In this document: positions 22,407-28,979 of the stretch, piece by piece | Layout: each line of letters opens with the position of its first letter | Position numbering within the stretch: the stretch's first letter is position 1 | DNA from: JBBUAX01 sp964409535 | GTDB lineage: Bacteria > Patescibacteriota > Minisyncoccia > UBA6257 > 2-01-FULL-56-20 | DNA length: 48,273 nt | Reading direction: 5' to 3' | Assembly: GCA_964409535.1 (NCBI GenBank) | Contig: CAYPDQ010000004.1 | Coordinates: 1 to 48,273 of the forward strand | The notes under the pieces: generated by a model | The model's input: the letters and a program-made list of their open reading frames with translations, nothing else | What the model was told of the DNA's origin: nothing | The model's database searches: none | Program-made: the position numbers and the translations under genes

Positions 22407-23504
22407 ATGTTTTCTGAAGGCCAAAGCGTAAAATCCAGTGCGCTTCTTTCCCAGATATTGAAGAACGAAGCCGCCGGCAGCCGCCTCAAGGAAGGCGATG
22501 TGGTGGAAGCGCGACTCTTGAAGAAAACCCCGCGCGGGCTCTTCTTTGACCTGGGCAAATTCGGCACCGGCATCGTCTACGGCCTGGAACTTTTGAACGC
22601 CAGGGATATCGTCCGGAATCTCGCGCCCGGAAGCGCTCTGCCCGCGAAAGTGACCGACTTGGATGGCGAGACCGGCTACACCGAGCTTTCCCTTGCGGAA
22701 GCGGGCCGCCAGCGCCTGTGGCAACAGGCCCAGGAACTCCAGGAGTCCGGCGAAATAGCGAAGATGAAGATAGTCGGTGCGAACGCCGGCGGTCTTTTGG
22801 GCAACCTCTTTGACCTTAAAGCGTTCCTCCCCGCATCCCAGCTTTCCAATGAACATTACACCCAGGTCGTAGCGGACGGAGACCGGCAGAAGAGCGTAGA
22901 GGAACTCAAAAAGTTCATCGGCGAGGAGCTTCAGGTCAAGGTGATAAACGTGAACCCGCGGAGCAACAAACTCATCGTTTCCGAGCGGGAAACGGTGGGC
23001 ACGAACGTGAAGGAGCTTCTTGCCCAATACGAGGTTGGCCAGACGGTGGACGGCATCGTCTCCGGCCTTGCGGACTTCGGGATATTCATCAAGTTCGCGG
23101 ACAACCCCCAGATCGAAGGCCTGGTGCACATCTCCGAGATCGACCATCGGGTGATAGACAATCCCAAAGAAATAGTGAACATCGGTGAGGCAGTGAAGGT
23201 GAAGATAATAGACATCAAGGAGAACCGGGTGTTCCTGTCCCTGAAGGCGCTCAAGGCCAACCCGTGGGAAAAAGTTTCCGACTATTTCAAAGACGGCGAC
23301 GTCGTCCGGGGAAAGATCTACAAGTTCAATCCCTTCGGTGCGACGGTGGACCTGGCTCACGGCCTCCAGGGGATGCTTCACGTGTCCGAATTCGGCGACT
23401 TGGAAGAGATGAAGAAAGCTGCGCCCGTCGGCAAAGAACTCGAATTCACGATCGAATCGGTAAAACCGGAAGAGAAACGGATAGCGCTCAAACTGAAGAA
23501 ATAG
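22407..23504 (+). CDS. rpsA: 30S ribosomal protein S1
   Basis: 365 residues with four S1 repeats: about 23-90 (EGDVVEARLLKKTPRGLFFD), 110-195 (a divergent repeat, LPASQLSNEHYTQV), 205-275 (VGQTVDGIVSGLADFGIFIK, with GLVHISEI) and 290-360 (GDVVRGKIYKFNPFGATVDL, GMLHVSEF). E. coli S1 has six; four is common in small genomes. I place the start at 22407, not at the in-frame ATG at 22341, because the family begins there and a -10 box is directly upstream. Given that many genes here lack Shine-Dalgarno sites, S1 may matter for start selection; that is inference. Confidence 0.95.
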   Translation: MFSEGQSVKSSALLSQILKNEAAGSRLKEGDVVEARLLKKTPRGLFFDLGKFGTGIVYGLELLNARDIVRNLAPGSALPAKVTDLDGETGYTELSLAEAGRQRLWQQAQELQESGEIAKMKIVGANAGGLLGNLFDLKAFLPASQLSNEHYTQVVADGDRQKSVEELKKFIGEELQVKVINVNPRSNKLIVSERETVGTNVKELLAQYEVGQTVDGIVSGLADFGIFIKFADNPQIEGLVHISEIDHRVIDNPKEIVNIGEAVKVKIIDIKENRVFLSLKALKANPWEKVSDYFKDGDVVRGKIYKFNPFGATVDLAHGLQGMLHVSEFGDLEEMKKAAPVGKELEFTIESVKPEEKRIALKLKK

Positions 23505-23530
23505 AAAACCGCCCCATCCGGGGCGGTTTT
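23505..23530. terminator. Bidirectional terminator after rpsA
   Basis: AAAACCGCCCC-ATCC-GGGGCGGTTTT begins directly after the rpsA stop. T-tracts on both strands also make it end the tRNA-Phe transcript on minus. Confidence 0.9.
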
Positions 23531-24286
23531 CTATTTTGTGCCGCGGGGGTGAATCGAACACCCGACTCTTCGCTCTTCAGGCGAAAGCTCTACCACTGAG
23601 CTACCGCGGCGTTGTTTCTGCAGTTGGGGCATACCGTACAACTTGTCCTGCTCCAACGCGGTTTTCAATTTAAAGTATTTCTGCCTAAAAAACAATATGT
23701 CCCCGCTGTGGTACATAACTTCAAATAGTTTGCGGGTGTCTCCTTTCGTATATTCCAAATTTACCACGCCACTTCCCCGGTGAAAGTATCCTTTAGTACC
23801 ATGTAGGCCAGTGAGTTTCTCTCTAAGCCACGTAAGGAAGGTTGGACTTGCAGAAGCAAAAGATAGCTTAAATCCCAAACTGTTAGGCCATCGTCTATCC
23901 CAAAATGTGTAAAAACTTCCATCGCCGTCAAACAAGCCGCGGAGAAAATCCCCGAAGTAAGTATCCGGAACTGCAACTAACTGTATCGTTTTTGACTTAG
24001 AAGCGGTCAAGCCAATTGAGTTAAGGTACTGATGAAAAGCCTTATCGCTAAAACTCACAAAGAAGTACTTCTTTAAAATTTCTCCACCCCTTGCATATCT
24101 TTTCACGCGTTCGCTGATACCAAGAGTTCTTTTAAAGTTTTCCATCATCTCCAAGTCCTTGGAACAAAAGAAAATATGTCGGCCATCCGGATGTAGGTAG
24201 CCGTCTGAGGCAATCAAACCGATAGCGTAAGCGAAATTCGAAGACCACCCAATCTTAACTTTGTGCTTTAAAGCATAATGTGCCAC
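23531..24286 (-). CDS. LAGLIDADG homing endonuclease
   Basis: 251 residues from GTG (24286); an upstream GTG at 24328 is possible. Two LAGLIDADG helices are visible: AYAIGLIASDGYLHPDG near the N-terminus and DFLRGLFDGDGSFY in the middle, each with the catalytic Asp. The family makes long-site double-strand breaks to spread its own gene. It is free-standing and not within an evident intron or intein. Its frame runs through the whole tRNA-Phe gene on the same strand and stops 6 bases past it, so the last 26 or so residues are translated tRNA sequence. TAAAAT seven bases before the GTG suggests a leaderless message. Confidence 0.85.
   Translation of the reverse strand: MAHYALKHKVKIGWSSNFAYAIGLIASDGYLHPDGRHIFFCSKDLEMMENFKRTLGISERVKRYARGGEILKKYFFVSFSDKAFHQYLNSIGLTASKSKTIQLVAVPDTYFGDFLRGLFDGDGSFYTFWDRRWPNSLGFKLSFASASPTFLTWLREKLTGLHGTKGYFHRGSGVVNLEYTKGDTRKLFEVMYHSGDILFFRQKYFKLKTALEQDKLYGMPQLQKQRRGSSVVELSPEERRVGCSIHPRGTK
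23539..23610 (-). tRNA. tRNA-Phe (GAA)
   Basis: Acceptor GCCGCGG/CCGCGGC, discriminator A, D arm AGCTCAGTGGTAGAGC, anticodon stem TTCGC/GCGAA with loop CTGAAGA, and T arm GGGTG-TTCGATT-CACCC. No CCA encoded. It lies entirely inside the 3' end of the homing endonuclease frame. Confidence 0.95.
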
Positions 24287-24293
24287 TACGCAA

Positions 24294-24299
24294 ATTTTA
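24294..24299 (-). promoter_or_regulatory. -10 box of the homing endonuclease
   Basis: TAAAAT seven bases before GTG 24286. Confidence 0.45.
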
Positions 24300-24512
24300 G
24301 CACGATTGACCTCGCGGTTCACCCCCACGGCCTCCGACTCCGGGAGTTATCGGAGCTCTAACCATGGAGCGCGGCAAGCCGCGCTCCACTCATTTCCTTC
24401 TCCGCAAGGTTCTACAACTCTATAAGGTTTAACCTTGTCATTTGCACTACATATTAAATCCCTGCTCGTCAATGATCTGCGGCGCGTTGTCGCTGCCGGA
24501 CAAAATCCTTGC

Positions 24513-24542
24513 TTGACTAATTCAATATCTTGAGCTTATAAC
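24513..24542 (+). promoter_or_regulatory. Promoter of the 24560 gene
   Basis: TTGACT with TTATAA at 17 or TATAAC at 18 bases. The leader is about 10-15 bases with CGGAGGTGG. Confidence 0.7.
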
Positions 24543-24559
24543 TGAAACGGAGGTGGAGC

Positions 24560-24976
24560 GTGACAAAAACTCGTCAAGACCAAGACATTGACAAGAAAGT
24601 GAGAAATCTCGTGGAGGCGCTGAACCGGCTCAAGGGGGTGTGGACCTACTCAAGTTGCGGGGGGCACTCTGACCCCAACGAGTGCCAGGCCCCGAAGAAT
24701 CAGTTTTATGTATGTTTCAACGTTAGCCGCTCGTCTAAAGGCTGGCGGGCTCTCGATGTAATAGCGTGGGCTGTTTACGAGGCCTCCTCCGACGCCGGCT
24801 TACCCGACTCTTCCCGGAAAGCACTGTCGGTGGAGATCTGGCATAACAGCGTCGGCGGTTGTCCTCCGGCACGCGGAACCTCGTCGTTCGAGATGAGAGG
24901 CAAAAACGTTCACCCCGACCGGGTAACGAGGTATCTCGTTGAGTATCTTAGTGACCAAGAAGCCCGGCGCGACTGA
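24560..24976 (+). CDS. Small protein with SCGGH motif, unknown
   Basis: 138 residues from GTG with an ACGGAGGTGGAGC site. LNRLKGVWTYSSCGGHSDPNEC, with later FYVCFNV, recalls a loose group of small phage- and plasmid-borne proteins that share an L-x-G-x-x-T-x-x-SCxGH core; I know of no proven function. Cys and His in SCGGH plus the later Cys could bind metal. Mixed alpha/beta, no membrane segment. Own promoter and terminator. The terminator stem overlaps the last codons. Confidence 0.75.
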   Translation: MTKTRQDQDIDKKVRNLVEALNRLKGVWTYSSCGGHSDPNECQAPKNQFYVCFNVSRSSKGWRALDVIAWAVYEASSDAGLPDSSRKALSVEIWHNSVGGCPPARGTSSFEMRGKNVHPDRVTRYLVEYLSDQEARRD

Positions 24977-24989
24977 CAGCCGGGCTTCT
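24958..24989 (+). terminator. Terminator overlapping the stop codon
   Basis: AGAAGCCCGGC pairs with GCCGGGCTTCT; the TGA stop (24974-24976) lies in the ten-base loop. The downstream T-tract is weak. Confidence 0.7.
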
Positions 24990-25149
24990 GAAATTAAAGG
25001 CGGCTGGATATCCCTGCATCCCCACCAGGGTTCTCTGTCTGCTGGCGGGCAGGGAACCCGGATTTTGCGCTGTAATTATGCGCTTTGTGCGAACCTTCTT
25101 TGAACGGGAAAACTGACCCGCCCTGCCGCCAGCCGCCGCTAAGCGGCGG

Positions 25150-25788
25150 TCAAATCTTTACTATGAAATCCATCCAAGTTTTGCTGAAGGGATCAGCATA
25201 AATCTTTGAGTCAATAATTTTAAAATCCGCGTCAGCCAGAGCGCTTTTCAGTTCGGCTTCCGTCCAGTGCTTTCTGTACCGCTCATATTGTCCGCTGTAA
25301 TCTTTCTTTATCTCCCACCCCTCTTTACTCTCCTCTGACCTCGTACTGCTAATATATGCGACCCCGTCCGCATTCAAAAGCCCCTTAATCTTAGCCAGAA
25401 TCCTAAGCGCAATATCCTTCGGAAATAAGTGAATGAAAGTAAATGCGAATACTCCGTCAAACTTCATCCCAAAATCTGTTGTCAGAAAATCTCCCTGAAG
25501 AAAATTTGCGTTCAGGTTCCTCTTCTTGGCAAAAGCAATCATCTTAGGAGAAATATCAATGCAAGTCACCCTGAACCCCTTTTCCACAAATAATAGCGTT
25601 TCCAACCCTACCCCGCAGCCGATGTCTAACACATCTCCTTTGGGGCGGAGATACTGCGACATCCAGTCAACCGCTTCCCGAGTAACCGCAGTCAGGGAGT
25701 CCGTTCTTTTCTCGTATTCATCGGCAAGAGCATCGTAAGTAGAAGCATGCCGTCCTACGAGCTTTTGATATTCCTCGTTCGCATCCAT
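25150..25788 (-). CDS. SAM-dependent methyltransferase, class I
   Basis: 212 residues. Motif I VLDIGCGVGLETLLF binds SAM, followed by VTCIDISPKMIAFAKK (acidic end of strand 2), LQGDF and FDGVFAFTFIHLF (motif IV). The fold is that of the Methyltransf_11/25 group acting on small molecules. The substrate cannot be told. The ATG lies one base after the 3' end of tRNA-Arg, with no ribosome binding site. Confidence 0.92.
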   Translation of the reverse strand: MDANEEYQKLVGRHASTYDALADEYEKRTDSLTAVTREAVDWMSQYLRPKGDVLDIGCGVGLETLLFVEKGFRVTCIDISPKMIAFAKKRNLNANFLQGDFLTTDFGMKFDGVFAFTFIHLFPKDIALRILAKIKGLLNADGVAYISSTRSEESKEGWEIKKDYSGQYERYRKHWTEAELKSALADADFKIIDSKIYADPFSKTWMDFIVKI

Positions 25789-25789
25789 G

Positions 25790-25861
25790 CGTCCCCACCA
25801 GGAATCGAACCCGGATCTGCTCCTTAGAAGGGAGCTGTTCTATCCGTTGAACTATGGGGAC
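25790..25861 (-). tRNA. tRNA-Arg (UCU)
   Basis: Acceptor GTCCCCA/TGGGGAC, discriminator G, anticodon stem GCTCC/GGAGC with loop CTTCTAA, T arm CCGGG-TTCGATT-CCTGG. No CCA encoded. The next gene's ATG begins one base after its 3' end. Confidence 0.95.
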
Positions 25862-25874
25862 AATATCGTCCCGG

Positions 25875-25945
25875 TCGGGCCGCCCGGATTTGAACCGGGA
25901 CTAAATCCTCCCAAAGGATTCGTGCTGCCGTTACACTACGGCCCG
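25875..25945 (-). tRNA. tRNA-Pro (UGG)
   Basis: Acceptor CGGGCCG/CGGCCCG, discriminator A, anticodon stem AATCC/GGATT with loop TTTGGGA, T arm CCCGG-TTCAAAT-CCGGG. It lies 13 bases upstream of tRNA-Arg and is probably transcribed with it. Confidence 0.94.
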
Positions 25946-25993
25946 TCTTCGCGAGGCCATAGCCTCGCTACGACGAGGCGAAGGCCCGTTGTC

Positions 25994-26022
25994 TTCACAT
26001 TAGCCGATTATTCCTTTAGAAT
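25994..26022 (+). promoter_or_regulatory. Promoter of tRNA-Val
   Basis: TTCACA, 17-base spacer, TAGAAT; start expected near 26029, five bases before the tRNA. Confidence 0.5.
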
Positions 26023-26033
26023 CAACGCGGGTC

Positions 26034-26105
26034 GCGCGCGTAGCTCAGTGGCAGAGCGACTCGTTTACACCGAGTAGGCCGGGGGTTCGATCCCCTCCGC
26101 GCGCA
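26034..26105 (+). tRNA. tRNA-Val (UAC)
   Basis: Acceptor GCGCGCG/CGCGCGC, discriminator A, anticodon stem ACTCG/CGAGT with loop TTTACAC, T arm GGGGG-TTCGATC-CCCTC. No CCA encoded. Divergent from the Arg-Pro pair. Confidence 0.95.
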
Positions 26106-26114
26106 CTAAACCGG

Positions 26115-26155
26115 TTATTCAACTCTTATCCACATTTTTACACGGCTTATTCACC
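26115..26155 (+). promoter_or_regulatory. Three in-phase DnaA-box-like repeats
   Basis: TTATTCAAC (26115), TTATCCACA (26126, a perfect DnaA box) and TTATTCACC (26147) share one orientation, with start-to-start spacings of 11 and 21 bases, close to one and two DNA turns. They precede the promoter region of the RNA candidate at 26209. Confidence 0.45.
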
Positions 26156-26208
26156 GGATATGCCTGTTTTCGCATTGACTTTTTCCGGAGAAGTGCGAAT
26201 CTATAATT

Positions 26209-26395
26209 GGTCTTACTCTTGGTGGAGGAACCTCCGGTCAAGTAAGAACATTAACCTATTAGGGTCCAATATAGCGAAAAACGCGAGCCCGAGGGTTCGC
26301 TGCTGCGGACACCAATTTGTTCAAGAGCGGAGAGGGAGAATCCAGCGAAGGGTAGGACCTTTTCATTGCGCCGTTCGTCGGCGTGTTTTATTTTT
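26209..26395 (+). ncRNA. Rod-shaped structured RNA, 6S-like candidate or leader
   Basis: TATAAT (26202-26207) lies just upstream; a TTGACT sits 21 bases before it, which is too far for a good -35. The region begins GGTCTTAC and pairs near its end with GTAGGACC (26352-26359). Further helices stack inside: TCTT/AAGG, TGGA/TCCA, CTCCG/CGGAG, GAACA/TGTTC and GGTCC/GGACACC, with a terminal hairpin GCGAGCC-CGAG-GGTTCGC. A terminator with T-tract follows. A long rod with a closing stem, internal bubble and about 150-185 bases is the general plan of 6S RNA. It could instead be a leader with attenuator for the small gene at 26439. No SRP or RNase P consensus is present. Confidence 0.55.
26369..26395 (+). 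terminator. Terminator of the structured RNA
   Basis: CGCCG-TTCGT-CGGCG followed by TGTTTTATTTTT. Confidence 0.8.
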
Positions 26396-26438
26396 AAATA
26401 GGTACGGCACTCGCGCCGCGACTAAGGAGAGGAGAGGA

Positions 26439-26564
26439 GTGTCCAAGAAGAAAAATCCGCGGCCCGTTCGCGATCCGGAGGAGAAAGACCCTGACGCAGA
26501 GGAGAAACGCGAAAATCCTGAGCCCGCGCGAGGCAACATTCGCCGGGACGTGTCGGCGTCTTAG
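26439..26564 (+). CDS. 41-residue charged protein
   Basis: It starts at GTG after an AAGGAGAGGAGAGGA purine tract that holds a Shine-Dalgarno. The product is almost wholly charged and Pro-rich (KKKNPRPVRDPEEKDPDAEE, then KRENPEPARGNIRR) and should be disordered. A strong terminator follows 12 bases on. Its message may come from read-through of the terminator at 26369-26395. Function unknown. Confidence 0.6.
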   Translation: MSKKKNPRPVRDPEEKDPDAEEKRENPEPARGNIRRDVSAS

Positions 26565-26576
26565 TCCCCTCCCGTA

Positions 26577-26606
26577 GTGGCCCTGCACCGCAGGGCCACT
26601 TTTCTT
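26577..26606 (+). terminator. Intrinsic terminator
   Basis: GTGGCCCTGC-ACC-GCAGGGCCAC then TTTTCTT. It ends the 26439 unit; the reverse strand has no T-tract, so it may not stop folD transcription. Confidence 0.9.
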
Positions 26607-26609
26607 ATC

Positions 26610-27419
26610 TCAAGAGTTAAGTGCGTAAAAATTTTCAAAAAGCTTTGCTACAAGTATCGGCCCGGTGCCGCCGGGAGTGGGGGTATAGGATATGTTTTTC
26701 TCTTCCGCGCCTTCGGAGCTGAAGTCGCCGACTATCTTACCGTCCTTCTTGCTGGAGCCGAAGTCAACCACTAAAGCGCCGCTTTTGAGATCAGCCGGGG
26801 CTACGACGTCCACCCGCCCGACGCCGCTTATCACCACATCCGCCTCTTTGAGCTTCGGGCGCAAACCCGCGGATTTGGAATCCAGAACTGTGAGCTGCGC
26901 TACTTTATCCAAAAGCCAGTAGCCGATCGGTCTGCCGATCAAAAATCCCGCTCCGATCAAGACCACGTTCTCCGCGCGCAGGTCGCGTTTTTCCCGGGCA
27001 ACGATCTCTTTCACGGCCTCCACTGCCGGCGGAACCAAACCGGAACGGCCGGTGTAGAACGCACCCAGCGCCGCCTCGCTTAGAATATCCGGGTCTTTCG
27101 CCGCGGGAATCGCGTTCAAGACATAGTGTCTGTTTATGCCCTGCGGCAACGGCAGCTGAACGATGAAGCCGCCGCAGGTTTTGGCGCCGGCCAAGCGGAC
27201 GATCTCCCGCCGCAGATCGTCCGTCTTCATATCCGCCGGGAGCTGATACAGACGGAAGTCAACGCCTAATTCTTTGGCGACTTTTTCTTTTTGCTTCAAA
27301 AAATTAAGCGAGGCCGGGTCGTCGCCGACCAAAACCGCTCCCAGGAATTTCTCCGGTTTCGGCTCGGCCTTCAAACCGGATAGTATTTCCACAGCGATCT
27401 TTCGGCCGTCGATCACCAT
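26610..27419 (-). CDS. folD: Methylenetetrahydrofolate dehydrogenase/cyclohydrolase
   Basis: Bifunctional enzyme that interconverts 5,10-methylene-THF and 10-formyl-THF with NADP; 269 residues, slightly short for the family. The substrate motif reads SLNFLKQKEKVAKELG: the general-base Lys is there, but the usual Tyr of SxxYxxxK is Phe. The other conserved parts are present (GFIVQLPLPQGIN, KDPDILSE, NVVLIGAGFLIGRPIGYWLL, YTPTPGGTGPI). Its start is one base from the glyA stop, so it forms a one-carbon operon with glyA. Confidence 0.96.
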   Translation of the reverse strand: MVIDGRKIAVEILSGLKAEPKPEKFLGAVLVGDDPASLNFLKQKEKVAKELGVDFRLYQLPADMKTDDLRREIVRLAGAKTCGGFIVQLPLPQGINRHYVLNAIPAAKDPDILSEAALGAFYTGRSGLVPPAVEAVKEIVAREKRDLRAENVVLIGAGFLIGRPIGYWLLDKVAQLTVLDSKSAGLRPKLKEADVVISGVGRVDVVAPADLKSGALVVDFGSSKKDGKIVGDFSSEGAEEKNISYTPTPGGTGPILVAKLFENFYALNS

Positions 27420-27420
27420 A

Positions 27421-28665
27421 TCAAAAATCGATTCCGGGTACGGGGAACTTTAGGGCGAACTCCCTAACCCGGACTTCAATTTCCTGCAGACGGCTTGCGT
27501 CGTCTTTGCCCCGTAGCGCCCCATCAATGAATCCGGCGACGGTTTCCATATCCGTTTCCTTAAGCCCCCGGGTCGTCATTGCAGGAGTACCCAGGCGCAC
27601 GCCGGAAGGATCAAGCGGTTTCCGGGAGTCGTAGGGGATCATATTTTTATTGATGGAGATATTCACCTTTTCCAACGCGTGTTCCGCCTCTTTGCCGGTG
27701 ATCCCCTTGCTCCCGAACATATCCACGAGGACGATGTGATTGTCCGTGCCGTGGGAGACAATCCGGTAGCCGCGCGCCGCAAGCACCGCCGCGAACGCCC
27801 GCGCATTCGCGATGACTTGCCGGGAATATTCCTGGAACTCCGGCTTCAACGCTTCTCCGAACGCAACTGCCTTGGCCGCGGTTATATGGTCGTGCGGACC
27901 GCCCTGGACGCCCGGGAAAACCGCACGGTCGATGTCCTTGGCGAACTTTTCCTTGCACATTATGATCGCGCCCCGGGGGCCGCGCAGGGTCTTGTGGGTG
28001 GTGGTGGAGACGACATCAAAGTACGGCACCGGATTCTCCAACTGCTTCCCGGCAATGAGGCCGGCGATGTGCGCGACATCGGCGAAGGTGAACGCTCCGA
28101 TCTTGTCCGCGATTTCCTTGAACCTTTTCCAATCCATGCTCCGGCTGTAAGCGGAAAAACCGGCGAGGATCATCTTCGGCTTTTCCCGAAGAGCGATCTC
28201 CTCCACCTCGTCCATATCAATGACCTCCGTGTCCCGCCGCACCGTATAAGGGATGATCGTGTAAAGTTTCCCGGAAAAATTGAGCGGGTGGCCGTGGGAA
28301 AGATGCCCGCCCTGGTCCAAAGAAAACCCGAGGACTTTGTCGCCGGGATTCAAAAGCGCCATATAAACCGCGAGATTGGCAGGGCTGCCGGACAAGGGCT
28401 GGACGTTCACATGCTCCGCCCCGAAAAGACGCTTCACCCGCTCTATCGCGAGCGACTCCACTTCGTCCACGACTTCATTCCCGCCATAATAGCGCTTGCC
28501 CGGGTAGCCCTCGGAGTATTTGTTTGTGAAAACCGAGCCCATCGCTTCCAAAACCGCGCGGGAGACATAGTTCTCGGAAGCGATGAGCTCCAACCCTTCC
28601 TTCTCACGGGTCTTTTCTTTCTCTGTTAGCGAATGTATTTCCGGGTCTTGCGCTTGCAAGTTCAT
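27421..28665 (-). CDS. glyA: Serine hydroxymethyltransferase
   Basis: PLP enzyme making glycine and methylene-THF from serine; 414 residues, the normal length. LIASENYVSRAVLEAMGS, NKYSEGYPGKRYYGG and the PLP-Lys segment STTTHKTLRGPRG are intact, as are the folate contacts around GGPHDH. With folD directly downstream it supplies one-carbon units. No Shine-Dalgarno. The first codons overlap the predicted divergent promoter of the 28716 gene. Confidence 0.98.
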   Translation of the reverse strand: MNLQAQDPEIHSLTEKEKTREKEGLELIASENYVSRAVLEAMGSVFTNKYSEGYPGKRYYGGNEVVDEVESLAIERVKRLFGAEHVNVQPLSGSPANLAVYMALLNPGDKVLGFSLDQGGHLSHGHPLNFSGKLYTIIPYTVRRDTEVIDMDEVEEIALREKPKMILAGFSAYSRSMDWKRFKEIADKIGAFTFADVAHIAGLIAGKQLENPVPYFDVVSTTTHKTLRGPRGAIIMCKEKFAKDIDRAVFPGVQGGPHDHITAAKAVAFGEALKPEFQEYSRQVIANARAFAAVLAARGYRIVSHGTDNHIVLVDMFGSKGITGKEAEHALEKVNISINKNMIPYDSRKPLDPSGVRLGTPAMTTRGLKETDMETVAGFIDGALRGKDDASRLQEIEVRVREFALKFPVPGIDF

Positions 28666-28676
28666 TGGAGTAAATT
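28648..28676 (+). promoter_or_regulatory. Probable promoter of the 28716 gene
   Basis: TTGCGC, 17-base spacer, TAAATT, overlapping the start of glyA on the other strand. Confidence 0.45.
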
Positions 28677-28715
28677 TACTTCACACTGGCACTTTTGACA
28701 ATCAGGAGGGCGGCG

Positions 28716-28961
28716 ATGAGCACTAACGAGAAGATCGAAACGATCCGCGCGTTCGTCCTTGCCGCCCGGCGCGAGCAAGGCGTGGTCAATCTCCCCGGCC
28801 CCCAGCTGGAGCTCTCCTGCTTCCTCCACGGCGAGTTCCGGAATCTCCTCTGGCGCGTGCTCTTCTTCACGCCGGAGAGCGAGTGGCCGATCTACCTGAA
28901 CGACCCCGAGATCATAGATGGGGTCTACCGGGAAGTGACGTGGACCCCGACAGTCAACTGA
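28716..28961 (+). CDS. Small soluble protein, unknown
   Basis: 81 residues from ATG, with CAGGAGGGCGGCG upstream. A helical N-terminus (EKIETIRAFVLAARREQGV) is followed by a mixed, Trp/Phe-rich part (FRNLLWRVLFFTPESEWPIY). No family recognised. Another single-gene plus-strand unit, with its stop inside the terminator. Confidence 0.7.
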   Translation: MSTNEKIETIRAFVLAARREQGVVNLPGPQLELSCFLHGEFRNLLWRVLFFTPESEWPIYLNDPEIIDGVYREVTWTPTVN

Positions 28962-28970
28962 CTGTCGGGG
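28945..28970 (+). terminator. Terminator overlapping the stop codon
   Basis: CCCCGACAGTCA pairs perfectly with TGACTGTCGGGG around AC; ATTTTTTA follows. The TGA stop is part of the stem. Confidence 0.9.
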
Positions 28971-28979
28971 AACAATTTT

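Noticed and set aside
22272..23561. 429-residue minus-strand frame opposite rpsA
   Set aside because: Antisense shadow of rpsA with no family motifs.
24316..24400. A broken tRNA upstream of the homing endonuclease
   Set aside because: Minus-strand GGTTAGAGC and a CTCCG/CGGAG stem look tRNA-like, but the anticodon loop would have eight bases and no acceptor stem can be formed.
25000..25149. A gene or RNA between the 24560 gene and the methyltransferase
   Set aside because: Only GC-rich inverted pieces (GGGTTC/GAACCC, CTGGCGGGCAGG) with no coding frame or clear helix set.
26209..26395. SRP RNA or RNase P RNA
   Set aside because: No GGAA-type SRP hairpin with its conserved internal loop, and GGAGGAACCTCC is only a partial match to the RNase P 5' core; the length and rod shape fit 6S-like RNA better.
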